Translations under genes and position numbers: made by a program
Notes under the pieces: model-generated
Seen by the model: the letters and a program-made list of their open reading frames with translations, nothing else
Told to the model about the DNA's origin: nothing
Database searches by the model: none
Source: Neoechinorhynchus agilis
Taxonomy: Eukaryota; Acanthocephala
Length of the DNA: 64,000 nt
Assembly: GCA_051530055.1 (NCBI GenBank)
Contig: CM121342.1
Location: forward strand, 9,362,001-9,426,000
Reading direction: 5' to 3'
In this document: positions 20,358 to 32,641 of the stretch, one piece after another
Numbering within the stretch: the stretch's first letter is position 1
How the letters are laid out: each line of letters starts with the position of its first letter

Positions 20358-23354
20358 GGTATTCGAAAAAAAGTAGATGTGTTGTTACCCGCGTTTTTAG
20401 GATCATTCGAAGGGAGTCGCGATCTGGTAAAACGTATATTGGGAATGCGAGCAGTCGAACATGAAGTAACGGCAAGATTTAAATTCGGTATGATAAAGAT
20501 GAAAGAAGATCAAACGTATGTGGAATGGATCCCAGAGTTAAAAGGTGCAGGCGAAAATTGCAAATTCTATAAAGAAGAAACAAAAACGGAGGCTGATGCT
20601 TTATCCGAACGGATGCGCGATCATGTAGTGCTAAACACGCCGCACGATGCCGTCCGGAGAGCGGCACTCCAAATCGAAAACCTGACCTTCGAAAACCTTC
20701 AGTAGATAGCGTTCAGATACGAATCCACCTCAACAGCTATAGAAATAATGCCGTCGAACAAAGCAGTAGAAGAAAATAGAGCGATATTCGAAGTCAAGAG
20801 GCGAAACGACGAAGATAAGAACCGGAAGGGAGATTAGCTAGGTAGACGAGACACGCAAGGGATTTCTAACAAATGGAAATGCCCTAAATGCGGGTCAGGT
20901 CATGGAAAGAATCAAGAATGTCGAGCGCAGGGGTGCAAATGTTACAAGTGCGGAAAACTGGGTCATTTCGCGAAAAGGTTCCGCAACGATAGAGTTCATC
21001 GCGTTCAACGAACAAGCGATCCACAATCGAGCTCAGAAGATTTGGATGTGTTCGAGGTCAACATTATGGATCAGGACAAGTCACAACAAACGTGGATAAA
21101 AACGAGAATCAACGGAATAAAAATCGATATGTTGTTTCACACGGTACAAACGTCAGCATCATTTCAAATCTGGTCTTGGAAGCTATTGGAAGGTCTCAAC
21201 TAAAGAAAGGAAAAAAATTGATCAGCTTTAAAGGATCGGAAATCTCCAGCTTGGGAGAGTGTGATGTGTTGGTTACGATCGGAAGGACAAATAAGATAGC
21301 AACAGTTACGGTTGTCGAGCGAACAGCTAAGTGCCTTTTTGGACTGCCATGGTGTAAGTACTTCAATGTAAGGCTTCCGCGAGAAGTGTATTTGACTACG
21401 ATCAAAGCGGTGGGAATCCATGAAGGGCTGGACCGCTGCTTGAAATTACATGATAAATTATTCCAGCAAAAGACGGAACCGAATAGAAATATGGTAGTCA
21501 GATTGAATCTCAGTCGAACAGCGGAACCCATTTTCGCATCAGCAAGCAGGATACCATTCGCATTGGAACAACCTGCGAGGGAAGAAATTTTGGGACTGGT
21601 TGATGGAGGAATCTTGGAGGCCGTAGATATGGCGCAAGAACAAGTAGAATGGGCAACACCGATTGTCGTCGTCCGGAAGTCAAATGGGAAGGTCCATATC
21701 TGTGGCGATTTGAAGGTTAAACTGAACAGGTTCCTGGCGGCTGATAGTTACAACATTCCTTGTTTGGAAGGGGTCAGAAATACACAGAAATCGATTTATC
21801 CGACGCGTATCTTCAGTTAGAAGTCGATCAAACAACCAAGAACTTGCTAACAATCGCAATTCCATGGAGCTTGCACCGTTATAAAATTCTTCCTTTTGGA
21901 GTATCGACAGCCCCAAAAATTTTCCAGAAGTTCATGGATCAGCTGTTGGATGGCGTACCTTCAACCAAAGCTTATTTGGATGATATTATCATCACAGGGG
22001 CGAGCGACGAGGAACATATTCAAAACCTGAATACGGTGTTGACGAAGTTGGAAGAAGTCGGAATAAACGTTAGAAGAGAAAAATGTCAGTTTATTAAAAA
22101 AGTGGTTAAATATTTGGGGCACATGCTGGTTGATGGTAAGTTGTGTGCAAACAGCGAAAAAGTAGATGACTTACAAAGAGCAATGGAACCCAGGAACAAA
22201 CGAGAGCTGCGTACGTTTTTGGGAACTGCGAACTTTCTGGATCGCTTTATTCCAAACTTTCAGGCGATCTGCGCACCGCTATATGATTTGATTAAGACTA
22301 AAGCGGTGTAGATATGGTGGAAGGAGCAGACAGCGGTGTTCGAGCGCGTCAAGGAAGCGATCGCGGATCACATTTCCTTAAAATTATATGACGAAAAGAA
22401 ACCACTAATTTTAGCGTGCGATGCAAGTGACTATGGTATTGGAGCCGCCTTATTTCAGGCCGACGATCATGGACCCAGGGAAGCGCCAATCATGTTGACG
22501 TCACGAAAACTTAATACAACGGAAGTTCGATATGCTACCATAGACAAAGAAGCCTTAGCCATCGTGCACGCAATCAAACGTTTTCATAAATACCTTTAAG
22601 GACGCCATTTTGTGTTAGAAACTGATCACCAACCGTTAAAACACATATTCGGGTACCAGAGGGATATCAGCAAGATGACCTACGGAAGGCTAGTGCGTTG
22701 GGCGATAATGCTCAACGAATATAACTTCGATATAAGATACGTTAAAGGCAAAACAAATTTGTATGCTGACTGCTTATCGAGGTTACCGAACGATCAGAAG
22801 AAATTTATTGTGAATTCAGTAGATGTTAAGATACTAGCTGCAAATCATCAACAACGCGTTGAGGAGATATAGTTGTCGCGCAAGACGCTCGAGTTAGCAA
22901 CTAAGCAGGATCGGACGTTCAAAAAGCTGCTGCGGCAATTGAAATACGACTGGTCAGCTAAAATGGACAGAGTTGATGGTGCATACTGGAACCGGAGGGA
23001 CGAATTGGCGGAGGAAAACGGCCTTATGTTATATCAACATAAGCTCGTTATTCCGAAATGTTTGCGAATGAAGGTCTCGAAAACCTCCACAAGGGACACC
23101 CGGGAATTGAGTCGATGAAAAGAATCAGTAGACATGTTGTGTGGTGGCCACGAATTAAGGACGACATTGAAAGGTACGTGGGAAGATGCACGCATTGTCA
23201 AAAATCGAGATCCGCGATGCCGAACGAGCCGCTGTTCGGATGGGACATACCACGCCGGGTGTGGAGAAGCTTACATTTCGATTTGGCTGGCCCAATAAAG
23301 AATAAGATGTTCCTGATTCTTGTTGATGCTACAAGCAAATGGGTGGAGATATGA
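20358..23354 (+). mobile_element. Ty3/Gypsy LTR-retrotransposon fossil (gag to integrase)
   Basis: The plus strand holds, in order, Gag with zinc-knuckle residues near 20880-20990, protease, reverse transcriptase (AYLDDIIITG), RNase H ending TNLYADCLSRLP, and the integrase H2C2 zinc module plus the start of its core. The copy is broken, with about eight breaks, and no LTR is visible. The first frame opens with VDVLLPAFLGSFEGS, which matches the RLE-type LINE read at 3440-3480, so a LINE scrap appears joined to the Gag region. It is a diverged relative of the 12931-15112 fossil. Confidence 0.9.
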
Positions 23355-24062
23355 TTGATTGCACTCACTTTCATTTAGAAATCTGGAAAAAAAGCTACCG
23401 GACATCCATCTTGACTCAAAACTGCACCTTTTGCTGATTCAGAAGCATCCGTTTCTACGGTAAGCGCCTATGAAAAATCTATAGTCGTCCAGCGCGTCTA
23501 ATGACTTCACGTGGCTTTCTTCGAGACTTTCAGATCCCGCAGAGCCTTAACTCTTTCCGGATCGGGACGTTTTAGTCCGTTCTTGATTTCATAGCCCAAT
23601 ATGCGTATCTTGCGAATCCCGTAAACACTTTTATCCTTGTTCAGCGTTATCCGCAACTTTTGAGCAACAGTCTGAAAATTGGCGAGTTTTTCGTCATGAT
23701 CATCTTGATCGATGCCTCCAATGATAACATCGTCCAAATAAGCACAGGTCCCGAGGAGTTTTTCTTTTTGGATAATATCATCGATTGCACGTTGAAAGAC
23801 AGCTACCCCATTAATAAGACCGAAGGGAATCCTTCGAAATTGGTACAATTTACCATTTGCGTCAAAAGCTGTAAAGCAATTTTCTTTCTATAGGATTTCC
23901 AGTTGATGGTAAGCTGCCTTTAAGTCAATTTTAGAAAAAACTGTAAACTTTGAAAGCTGATCGATGAGATCGTCAATTCTCGGCAGTGGATAGGCATCCA
24001 ACGCCGTGTAACGGTTGACACTTTTAGAATTATCGATGACGAGTCTCCTTTTTCCTTCTCGG
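23355..24062 (-). mobile_element. Ty3/Gypsy fossil fragment (reverse transcriptase)
   Basis: The minus strand reads an RT segment with TCAYLDDVIIGG and FRRIPFGLINGVAVFQRAI. It matches the lineage at 7619-9492 closely and is unlike the Gypsy fossil immediately to its left. It is broken and inserted head-to-head against that neighbour. Confidence 0.85.
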
Positions 24063-24079
24063 TCAACTCCGATCCCTCC

Positions 24080-25830
24080 TCTCTCTGCGCAGCTTCAACT
24101 CTCATCTCGTCTCTCGTCCGTTCCCAATCGAAACTGGTGGCGTGAAATAAAAAATTTCAGTGATCTTGGTAGATCCACCACCTTCGCATATCCCCCCAAA
24201 TATGATCTCCTCTCAATCCTTAACTTCGCGAATAAAAACCTCTGTCCTCCTTAAACCTCCTCTTCATTGTCCCAACCTCCCTTCTCACTATTTGGCCCGC
24301 CCATTCATACATGCCCTTCCTTAGTTTCCCCGCTCGAAATCCTAAAGAACCTTAAACGCCTACCCCGCCATTCTTCCCTAATTCGACTATCGCAAATTGG
24401 GCCATTCGTTTCATCATCCCGGAACTTATCGATCCTATAACGCACATAACGAACCTTAGCTTTCTATTGGGCTCCTTCCCATCGTGTCTTAAGGAAACCC
24501 GTGTCGTCCCCATAGACAAAAACGATAAACCAATTTCTCCCACATCCTTTCGTCCCATCTCTATCCTCTCTCTTTTCTTTAAAATCTTAGAAAAATGTGA
24601 AAACATCTCCCCTTCCCAATTCGCTTTCTGTCCCAATTACTCTTGTTCTGATGCCCTCCTCTGCATCTACTATACGCTTGTGCGCAGCTTAGATTCCAGT
24701 CCAGCATCAACCGTCCGTCTCGTGCAACTGGATATTTCCAGGGCGTTTGAGTCGGTAGATCACTCCCTTCTTCTCCAAGCATGTGCGTCCTTTGGCCTCC
24801 CAACCTGCCAACTCGCTTGGATTTTCTCTTTCCTCTCCAACCGCAAACAATATATCCAATGTGGAAGTTCTTGCCCCTCTTCTCTGCCCATATTTAAAGG
24901 GCTACCCCAAGGCGCCGTACTTTCCCCTCTCCTCTTTGACATTTTTCTAAATGACCTTCATCCCCTTACTCCCCCTACCAAATATTTTCTCTATGCAGAT
25001 GACCTCACAGTCATTACCATCGCATCTCCCTCTCTCTCCCTCTCCACAAAGATGTACGAGATCAACCATCTCATTTCCTCGCTCTCCCCCCTAAACCTCT
25101 CCCTAAATTTATCCAAATTTTTGAGCTTGTCCTCCACATTTCCAAAGGCAATCTTATCCCCGCGCCTCTCCCTCTCCCCATCCAACGCTCCTCTTCTCTC
25201 CGAATACTGGGCCTGACTTTCCAAGAAAATCTTAAATGGGATGCCCACATTTCATTTACACTCTCTAAAACAAACCCTCGCATTTACTTCCTCTAACTCC
25301 TCCGGCGTCTCGGCATATCCCCTAAACACCTAGCCCACTTTTATCACTCTGCCATCCTCCCTATCCTTACACACGCCTTCGCCACTTTCCTCGCCCTTTC
25401 TGCCAATGCTCTCCATTCCCTCGAAACCTTCCACAAGAGAGCAGCGAGAATATGCGGGACTGTACTCCCTCCCCTCGACGCCAACCTCCACTCCATTTTC
25501 TCAAAAAACGCCCTCCGTCTTGTTAAACCCCCTCCACAATTTTCGTCCCTCATCTCTAAATACTCTTCCCTCGTAAACACCCGTAACTCCAACCTTTTTC
25601 ATTCCCCCTCGCTCGTACAACCCTCTACCAAAAATCTTTCCTCCCCCAAGCACAATCTTTCCGTAACAACCGGAGAACAAGGAAAGACTCCCAATCGGTC
25701 ATTCTCCTGTAAAACCCTTTAAAAGACAAGTTCTACCTCCCTGATTCAACATCCGACATCCAGACACCTTCAGCAAAGATAGATGCTAGCAAGTGTATAG
25801 ATCGTTCTTTTCTTAAATTAATAAAATGTT
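24080..25830 (+). mobile_element. APE-type LINE, ORF2 (RT and C-terminal region)
   Basis: The plus-strand frame at 24467-25216 has RT motifs in order: TSFRPISILSLFFKILEK, VQLDISRAFESVDHSLLL, KGLPQGAVLSPLLF and the catalytic FLYADDLTVI (near 24992). A shift after 25210 leads to LTFQENLKWDAHI and LRRLGISPKHL, the usual post-RT region. The upstream piece SRLSSVPNRNWW matches 51107-51150 (minus), where the endonuclease part of the same lineage sits. The 3' end has AATAAA near 25822. 5'-truncated, with a few stops. Confidence 0.85.
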
Positions 25831-25856
25831 TTTATATAAGAAGCAAACTGACTGGT

Positions 25857-26135
25857 TTGGCGAAAACTCCTCGGGTATCTCAGTTCTTACCGAACGGAAG
25901 AGAAAGGCAAAAAGAAAAGAGTTCCGAAGGCTCAAAGCCATCAATCCTATACACATCCGACAAATACAGAACGAAGTGTGGAAACCCAAATAGCTTCAAT
26001 GGCACACAGGCGATTTCTTCGCAGGTACCGTATGATTTGCGGTCACGTCCATGAACCAATCACGCCGATAAAAGACCCACAAGGGAACATCCTCACAATA
26101 GAAGAAATTCGCAAAAGACGGAAAAGCTGGCAAAA
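25857..26135 (+). mobile_element. LINE linker fragment (between endonuclease and RT)
   Basis: Plus-strand frames read KEFRRLKAINPIHIRQ and, after a shift, EPITPIKDPQGNILTIEEIR. This resembles the RTE/APE LINE linker, where a 'dxxGnxlt' segment precedes RT. Just after it, 26170-26205 holds the short palindromic sequence TCTCGAGAAAATTTTCTCGA. Confidence 0.35.
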
Positions 26136-26363
26136 TTAGACGAAACGGTGAAAGCCTCTCTCGACGGTGAAAGCCTCTCGAGAAAATTTTCTCGAGAAAA
26201 TGTTAAATACTCAGGGCGAGAATTACACTTTGGATGAAGACTAAGTGGAGGCTCTTAATCTTTTGTCTGGAGATTCAGGCAGCGAGCAGGTCCCCGTTAA
26301 TTGTTGCAAGCAATCGGTTGGGACTCACCCCTGGTAGCCAGAATTCATAACTCCTTAATTTCA

Positions 26364-26990
26364 GATTGTCGTGACCAGGTGAACCGAACTCGATTGGCGG
26401 CAGCCTCTACAAGTGAATCGCATGCTTGGCTCAACGCTATCCCAATCGCTTCTGTGAGTACCCTTCTCTCCGACTAGAAAGTAAGGATTGCAGTGTCGCT
26501 GAGACTTGGGGTACCGATGTGCACATCCCACCGCTGCCGTTGCGGAGCGACCGTGGAACCAGCCGGCAATCAGGCGGAAGGTACTCACGACATGCCGAAG
26601 TGAACGAAATTTTTAACTGTGCCCGTAATACTGTGAATACGCCCAACATCTTAGAGCCGAGCAATCTTTGCCGATTCGATTGGCGTAGACCGGACGGTGT
26701 CACAGTATTCCCGTGGCGAGAAGGAAAATGCCTTCTCTGGGACGCCACGTCCATGGATACGCTCACAGCCAGCAAAATAAAATTCGCCACTATTAAACGA
26801 GGGCAAAATACTGGGACCTGGTTCGAAATCATTATTTCGTTCTCTTTGGCGTCGAGACACTCAGGTAAGCAATCGTCGAAGAGACTCAGGCGAATCACTG
26901 GCTATCCGAGGGCAGGAGCATTCCTCCTACAAAACTCCCTGGGCTGCATTCGTCCTTTCGTCCATTACACAAGGACGGCAGCTGAGTAAT
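26364..26990 (+). mobile_element. RLE-type LINE fragment, copy 3
   Basis: The plus strand from 26364 reads RTRLAAASTSESHAWLNAIP, then in shifted frames the Cys-rich SHRCRCGATV piece. NILEPSNLCRFDWRRPDGV and FPWREGKCLLWDATSMDTL follow, the endonuclease-like motif. CVDT of other copies is changed to SMDT. It ends around RAGAFLLQNSLG. Fragmentary and divergent from the other copies. Confidence 0.8.
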
Positions 26991-27599
26991 CCAGAGCGAT
27001 GGCGTGAATGTTGGTAATATTTGGTCGAGATAAGAGATCATTGTAGGCTGCATTCGTAATTCGCTTTGATTTTTGGACGACTACAGAAAATAAGAAGCGC
27101 TATCGATCCTATATCCACATAATCTTCTTTTCCGGAAATAAAGTATATGTGAACCTGATAAACGTTCAATTCTTAAGTCCCTTGCATTAATTGGTATTCT
27201 AGGTGTGATTGTATCGCTTGTTGGCAATAAACCGCCGATAGTACAGCTTGATGATGTTGGCTAATTGTAAATCTAATTTCAAAGCTTAATACTCTCTTGG
27301 AGATTGCATTAATTATTTGTTAACATATTTCGCGGATGATTTTCTGACTGTGTGCTCAAATAAGGACAATTGAAAACAAACCGTAGTGTTGAATTAACGC
27401 AATGCGATAAGATTGGTTGCCGCTTAATACAAAAAAGCGATTCTAGCAGAAAAACTTGTGTCCAAGGACGCTGTTTGCAGCTCGTAACTACAAATATTCT
27501 TATTATACTTTGTGACTATTTTGCAGATTATTGCAAATTGTCGCTAACGTTAAAACGTTTTGTTAACAAAATTTACCGAAAATCACTTGACTTTGAACT
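26991..27599. other. No gene seen
   Basis: AT-rich spacer. A 77-residue plus frame at 27370-27603 shows no recognised features. Confidence 0.5.
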
Positions 27600-28625
27600 T
27601 TAATAGTTCATTATGATACGATGATCCTAATTTTGACGAAAATAGTTCCCATGGTAGAAGCATGTCATCGATCAACAAATCTCTTTCATTTATCAGTTCA
27701 TCAGCAAACTGCGCCAACTTGAACTTCGTTTGGTCGAGGGATCGCCAAAGATTTGTTTTTGACTGAATAATCTCTTTAAACTTGAATACATTGAGTCCGT
27801 CTGCATGATCTATATTTCCATGATTCTTTTTTAACTCATAATAAAGAATCGTGGACGAGTAATGCAGGAATGGTGCGTAAAAGATTCTGGATCGTTGACA
27901 CCTTAGCAGCCATATCCGTTTCGAATTCTAAATTTAGCTCCTTGTACCGTGCGCGTTCGTATCGAATGCAATCACAATAACAGTAAAGAAGCGTGAGAAA
28001 ATCAAAGCAATCTACAATTTTGTATTTTTTAACTAATGACGAAATCTCAGCTTCTAGACAGGGAACGCCACATTTTGCCAGAATACATGGTAATTGATCC
28101 ATGTTGCATCCTCCCCGTTCTCCACCCGCTGCCAAGTACTCTGTTAAAAAAACACTTTCAGTGAAACAACGTAAATCTTCAATTGAAAGCATTCTTTAAA
28201 AGTTGTTGTTGTTCATCAAAACCAACGCCGAGTAAAATATCTTCCTCGTTATTCATTTTCTCTTCAAACGAATTGTTCTTCATCGACAAAATCTAACTCC
28301 ACACTTATATTAATTGAACATATATCGGTATCCTGGCAACCGAGCGTAGAATGATGTTCAAAATGTACTTTTGGTTTGCATGCATTTTGCGCAACTCGAT
28401 TTCAATCGAATTGATCTCTTCAACGGGTAAAAAAGTTTCAACGCTGTTTACAAAAGCATTTACAACGTTTTTGTTGCGCATCTAATGTTCAATCAAGTTC
28501 GTTATTTCAACAAAGAACTGTTTAAGCTTCAATTTTCGAGGCCTCAAAGCGGATCGAAATGGTTCTAAGCGCCATATGCTAAGTCCCGGGTCCTTAAGAA
28601 ATTGCTCCATTTTGCTTCGGCCTAT
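27600..28625 (-). pseudogene. Unrecognised decayed protein-coding gene
   Basis: The minus strand has coding-like text in at least three frames over a kilobase. MEQFLKDPGLSIWRLEPF begins at about 28610. EINSIEIELRKMHANQKYI is near 28400, the 118-residue frame 27836-28192 carries GGCNMDQLPCILAKCGV and FETDMAAKVSTIQNLLRTIP, and KFKLAQFADELINERDLLI is near 27700. The stretch CGVPCLEAEISSLVKKYKI followed by DFLTLL has the feel of an EF-hand-like helix pair. Charged, helical composition and consistent strand argue for a real ancestral gene with several stops and shifts. I cannot name it. Confidence 0.4.
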
Positions 28626-28664
28626 AAAAACTTCGATGATGTCATTTATAGTATTGAACGCAAT

Positions 28665-29230
28665 TTAAAGAACGCCTTGCTGGGCTGGCAACAACGTGAG
28701 AGGTAGCGAAAATGAGGTCGATCGGTATGACGGAGCCGTCGGATTGCGCGCATTACGCACGTGTTGCGTCACAGCCAATGTATCATTTGCGGCTTCAGTA
28801 TCAACATTTGTATATAAGCTTTGGAAATCGAAGGACATCACTTTAGATCGGCGCAGGATATCTTGCCTCGATTCCAATGTTCCTGTTAGTCGGCGCGTAT
28901 TTTTTAGTGTATGGTGGCCCATCTTCAACCAAAGGAGCCAACATCTTGGCTAGCAGTTTGGATATCCTACATGCTGGTCCATTTATTGTAGATACAATTG
29001 GTCCGCATTTGAGCTGGTCTCCTCGCAATAAGACCTACGGCATCTTATGGGTCTTTACCATCACATATAGAACTGGGGTATGTAAGGGCCCTTGGGTAAA
29101 TGCGTGCATCCTCATAGGGTTCCTACGCGCGACTATCTTGCGAAAAGCTAACAATGAGGATATTGATTGGGTAAAACTTTTTGCTTTCCCCCGCCTTGTT
29201 CTCAGCTCTAGCAACTGAATATCGGGGAAT
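28665..29230 (-). mobile_element. Penelope-like element, RT fragment
   Basis: The minus strand reads PVLYVMVKTHKMP, then in a second frame LKCGPIVSTINGPACRISKL and in a third VMSFDFQSLYTNVDTEAAND. These correspond to the early RT motifs of PLEs (KxHK, RPIVSxxxxPxY, SFDVxSLYTNVP). GIY-YIG is not present. The piece abuts an RLE-type LINE in the opposite orientation at about 29231. Disrupted by shifts. Confidence 0.7.
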
Positions 29231-29242
29231 TTGACATCCAAC

Positions 29243-31265
29243 ATTAAAAACAGGCTAGTGGAGTTCGACGCGAATTTTAAGAGAATGACAGAATCCTCAG
29301 CGACTCCCGAAAATTCGTCTAGCGAAAGCCGTAAACAAGGCAAAGTTCGGCCACTGGGTCAACGCGTTTCGGCGAAGCTCGCAGACGGGGATGTTCGCGG
29401 TGCGGTTCGGCTTCTAGCCTCAACTGAAGATTTTGCGCCGAATCATGGCACAACTTTTGAGGCTCTATTAAAGTTGCATCCGTCATCGAAGTCCAATTCC
29501 ACCAATTTTACACCAATTGCTCAGGCTTTTCGAGCAAATATTTTAGAAATACGAAAAGCTGTGTATTCCTTCGCCAATGGCTCAGGACACGGGCCAAATG
29601 GCTTGCGTCCACAGCACCTCAAAGACCTGATGTCTTTTTTCTACAGGTGCTTCGGGAATAGCCATCGGAACTGCTTTGCTTACAATAGTTGATATTTTCA
29701 TCGAGGGCTCCATTGGCAATTTGGCTACACATCTTTTCATCGGCGCCTTTTTGTGTGCTTTGTCCAAGAAAGATGGTGGGATTCGTCCCATCGCCATTGG
29801 CTGCACTTTGCGAAGGTTAGCCGCGTAAGTTTTATGTAGGAGAATCTCCGATAAAATGGGAGAACTTTTAAGACCCTGTCAGTTAGGTTGCTGCACTCCT
29901 TGTGGAGTTGAAGCGGTCGTGCGTGCTCTGCGAAAATTTATCCCCCAAAGAACAAAGCCAACAGCAATTCTGAAAGTAGATTTTAAAAATGCTTTCAATA
30001 CCTTAAAAAGGGAAATAATGTTAAAAGCGATTGAGGATGTCGTCCCAGAGGCTTACCGTTATTTCTGGAGAGCATATGCTAACCATACACCACTGCTATA
30101 CAATGACAAAATAATTTGGTCGCAGAGTGGTGTACAACAGGGAGATCCACTCGGCCCCATAGGCTTCTCCGTCGCAGTAAATGATCTTGCCCATTCAATG
30201 TGTTCTCCTTTCAACGCTTGGTAATTGGACGATGCCACACTCGGTGGCGATCTAAGTGTTGTTTTGGGCGACCTTCAAAGGATCGTGAATGAAGCTGACC
30301 GCTTGGGAATAGAAATAAATCCAAAAAATGCGAACTTCTCGTCCTGAACGCAACTGAAAACCAGCGCTCTCAAATCTCTAGCGATTTTGAATCAGTTGCT
30401 CCTGGTCTAGGTTTGATCACACTTGACCAGCTCACACTCCTCGGGAGCTGCGTTCTTGCTGAGAATGTTGCGAAGGACCTGCGCGCACAAATCCCGAAAA
30501 TGGAGTTGCTCTGCGGTCGAACTTCTGAGCTTTCGGCACAGCTTCATAAGCTAAGAGCAGCTCCATGTTTCGGAGAAGACAAATTGTTAGGAGAGCTCGA
30601 CGGGGTAATTCGTAAGCAGCTGGGACATATATTGAATGTCAAATTTTCGGACACAGGTTGGTGACAGGCTACTTTTCCCACGGCTTATGGTTGTTTGGGA
30701 GTTCGCACCACTTCAGACGTCGCTTTACCTGCCTTCCTCTCCTCTTGCCGGGCAAGTAAAGTCTATGTCGGTGCCATTTTAGGCACATCACTGAAGGATG
30801 CGATCTTTGAAACAGGATTATCTCAATGGCATCAATTGACAGGCATCAACGAGCTCCCCGCAGATGAATGCAAAGTCATCTTGGGACATTCCTCTTGTTC
30901 AGAAGATTCACAACTCTTTCAAAGATCTTCTGAGTGAGATGTCTCAGGTCCGGCTGGTAGCCTGTTCCACGAAGCAGTCGGGCGCATGGCTGAATACTCT
31001 CCCTGTAGGTAAACCTGGAAATCTCCTTGCTGATTCAGTCGTCAGGGTCGCAGTATCTTTGAGATTAGGTCTACCGATTTGCATCCCGCATCGCTGCCGC
31101 TGCGGCACTATAGTGGACTCTTCGGGGAGACACGGTCTCATATGCAAGACGTCATCGGGACGATTTCCAAGGCATGCTGAAATAAATGCCGTTCTGAGTA
31201 GGACTCTAAAAACGCTTTCCCTTCCAAACATTCTAGAACCCACTAATCTTTGTAGATTAGATGGA
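29243..31265 (+). mobile_element. RLE-type LINE, longest copy (pre-RT to endonuclease)
   Basis: Plus-strand parts in order begin with the pre-RT region VSAKLADGDVRGAVRLLAST (29370) and GHGPNGLRPQHLKDL. RT follows with PCQLGCCTPCGVEAVVRAL (29870), KVDFKNAFN and GVQQGDPLGPIGF. In the box FNAW-LDDATLGG a stop codon (30222-30224) replaces the usual Tyr. Several shifts follow, then the intact frame 30864-31265 with SLRLGLPICIPHRCRCG, GRHGLICKTSSGRF and NILEPTNLCRLDG. It is cut at 31265 before the PD motif. 30570-31265 matches 10839-11756 (minus) very closely, giving a good within-family alignment. Confidence 0.9.
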
Positions 31266-31689
31266 AGCATTTTGGCCAGCGCCGATGAACAGGAGCGGAG
31301 AGGTTTTGTATTGTTGTATTGCTTAGAAAATACCCAGCAAATAAAAATTCGATGCTCTAAAATTGTTGGTAAAGAGTAAATGGGTGTTTACTGATATCCT
31401 TAATGATCCTAAAAAGTGTGCCGGTTAGTTGGTTAACTAATCTTTTTTTATGTAAACTTTTATTATTTTATTGCTAGTTTTTCATACCATGGATCGACCA
31501 AGCAAGGTGGGACTCATTTTGTAGGACAACGGGCATAAATAAAAATAAGTAAATCGGGTAGAATAACCTTCCTATATTGGTATGGCTCCCTCCGTCATGC
31601 AGAAGTGTTTAAATAATCGATGCATTTTAACATATGTCCAATTCATCAGATTAATGATACTCTATCTAAAGTTTATTCGTTCGCGGTGA
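31266..31689. other. No gene seen
   Basis: AT-rich sequence with no recognisable coding signal or repeat partner in the window. Confidence 0.5.
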
Positions 31690-32420
31690 TTTTGTTGAAG
31701 ATGGTCTAAAAGATACCGGTAATGATGATGATCGAGCTCCAGCCACTAGGGCTGGGCTCTCTGGTACTGAGTCCTGCAAGGGGAGAAATTTAGAGAACGG
31801 AGGGGGAACACTCACCGTATGGAATAATGAGACGAAAACTAGAAAGATTCGAGCTAACTGATCAACTTTTCATTACTGGAAGAGAACATTTTCGCGATTT
31901 TGGACACCGGGGGAGATAACCGAGAACCGCACCTTCTGCTTTAAAACCAATGTCCCATGGCGAGGCCTATCCCGGCTTCGCATCTATTCAGAGCAAAGTA
32001 TAGGCTCCAAGTCCTTGTGGATACAGGCTACCTACATACCTAATGCAATAATCGCTCAAGCTATCCCGAGCATTCACAAGGTTTCACCGACCCAGTATGT
32101 GATGACGGTCAAAGAATGGTTTGCCTGGCGTTCTTTCACATCCAATTTCTGGCCCAGTATATTTTCCGCATTTAGCAGTCACACGGATCACCGGGGACTA
32201 TTATCGCTATGGTTTCATCCCGGGTGCGATGACTACCCCCCCCCGCTCTTTGGAGCAAGGATCATGATTGATTCGGCTTGAATTGGAGTTTAACAACGGA
32301 GGACCCCGATTTCTCTCACATTAAGTTATTAGCGCATATCAACAATCCTCCAGTTCCAGATGAGTTCTATGAGAATTTCAGGATAACAGATTCCTTTCGA
32401 GTTCTTATCCGACGAAAATT
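31690..32420 (+). pseudogene. Coding-like relic of unknown origin (host or virus-derived)
   Basis: More GC-rich than its surroundings, with protein-like composition on the plus strand in several frames, including an 88-residue frame at 32015-32281. It is broken, with several breaks. The hydrophobic and aromatic pattern would suit a structural protein. I cannot tell whether the source was a host gene or an old virus copy, and I see no repeat partner or flanking repeats. Treated as a fossil. Confidence 0.35.
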
Positions 32421-32641
32421 CCCTTAGAACATCACAACATTGAAAGTCAGACGCCCCTGATTACAATTTAAGATAAAAAGAATTAGCTGCCCTCAAAAAT
32501 GAAAAGATTTTGTCGTCTGGTCCAAGAAGGAAGAGGGAGCTAGGAAACATAGTTGAACCTTAGGAAGTTGTAAGATAAGCCGGTGAGCCGTAGCTCTGTA
32601 ATGCCATCGTTGACCTAGGAGACAACTGGGAGTTTCTTTTA

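Noticed and set aside
25857-26054. Reading VPYDLRSRP as a Gypsy pol C-terminal tail
   Set aside because: Overlapping frames read LINE linker text (EPITPIKDPQGNILTIEEIR) over the same stretch, which explains it better.
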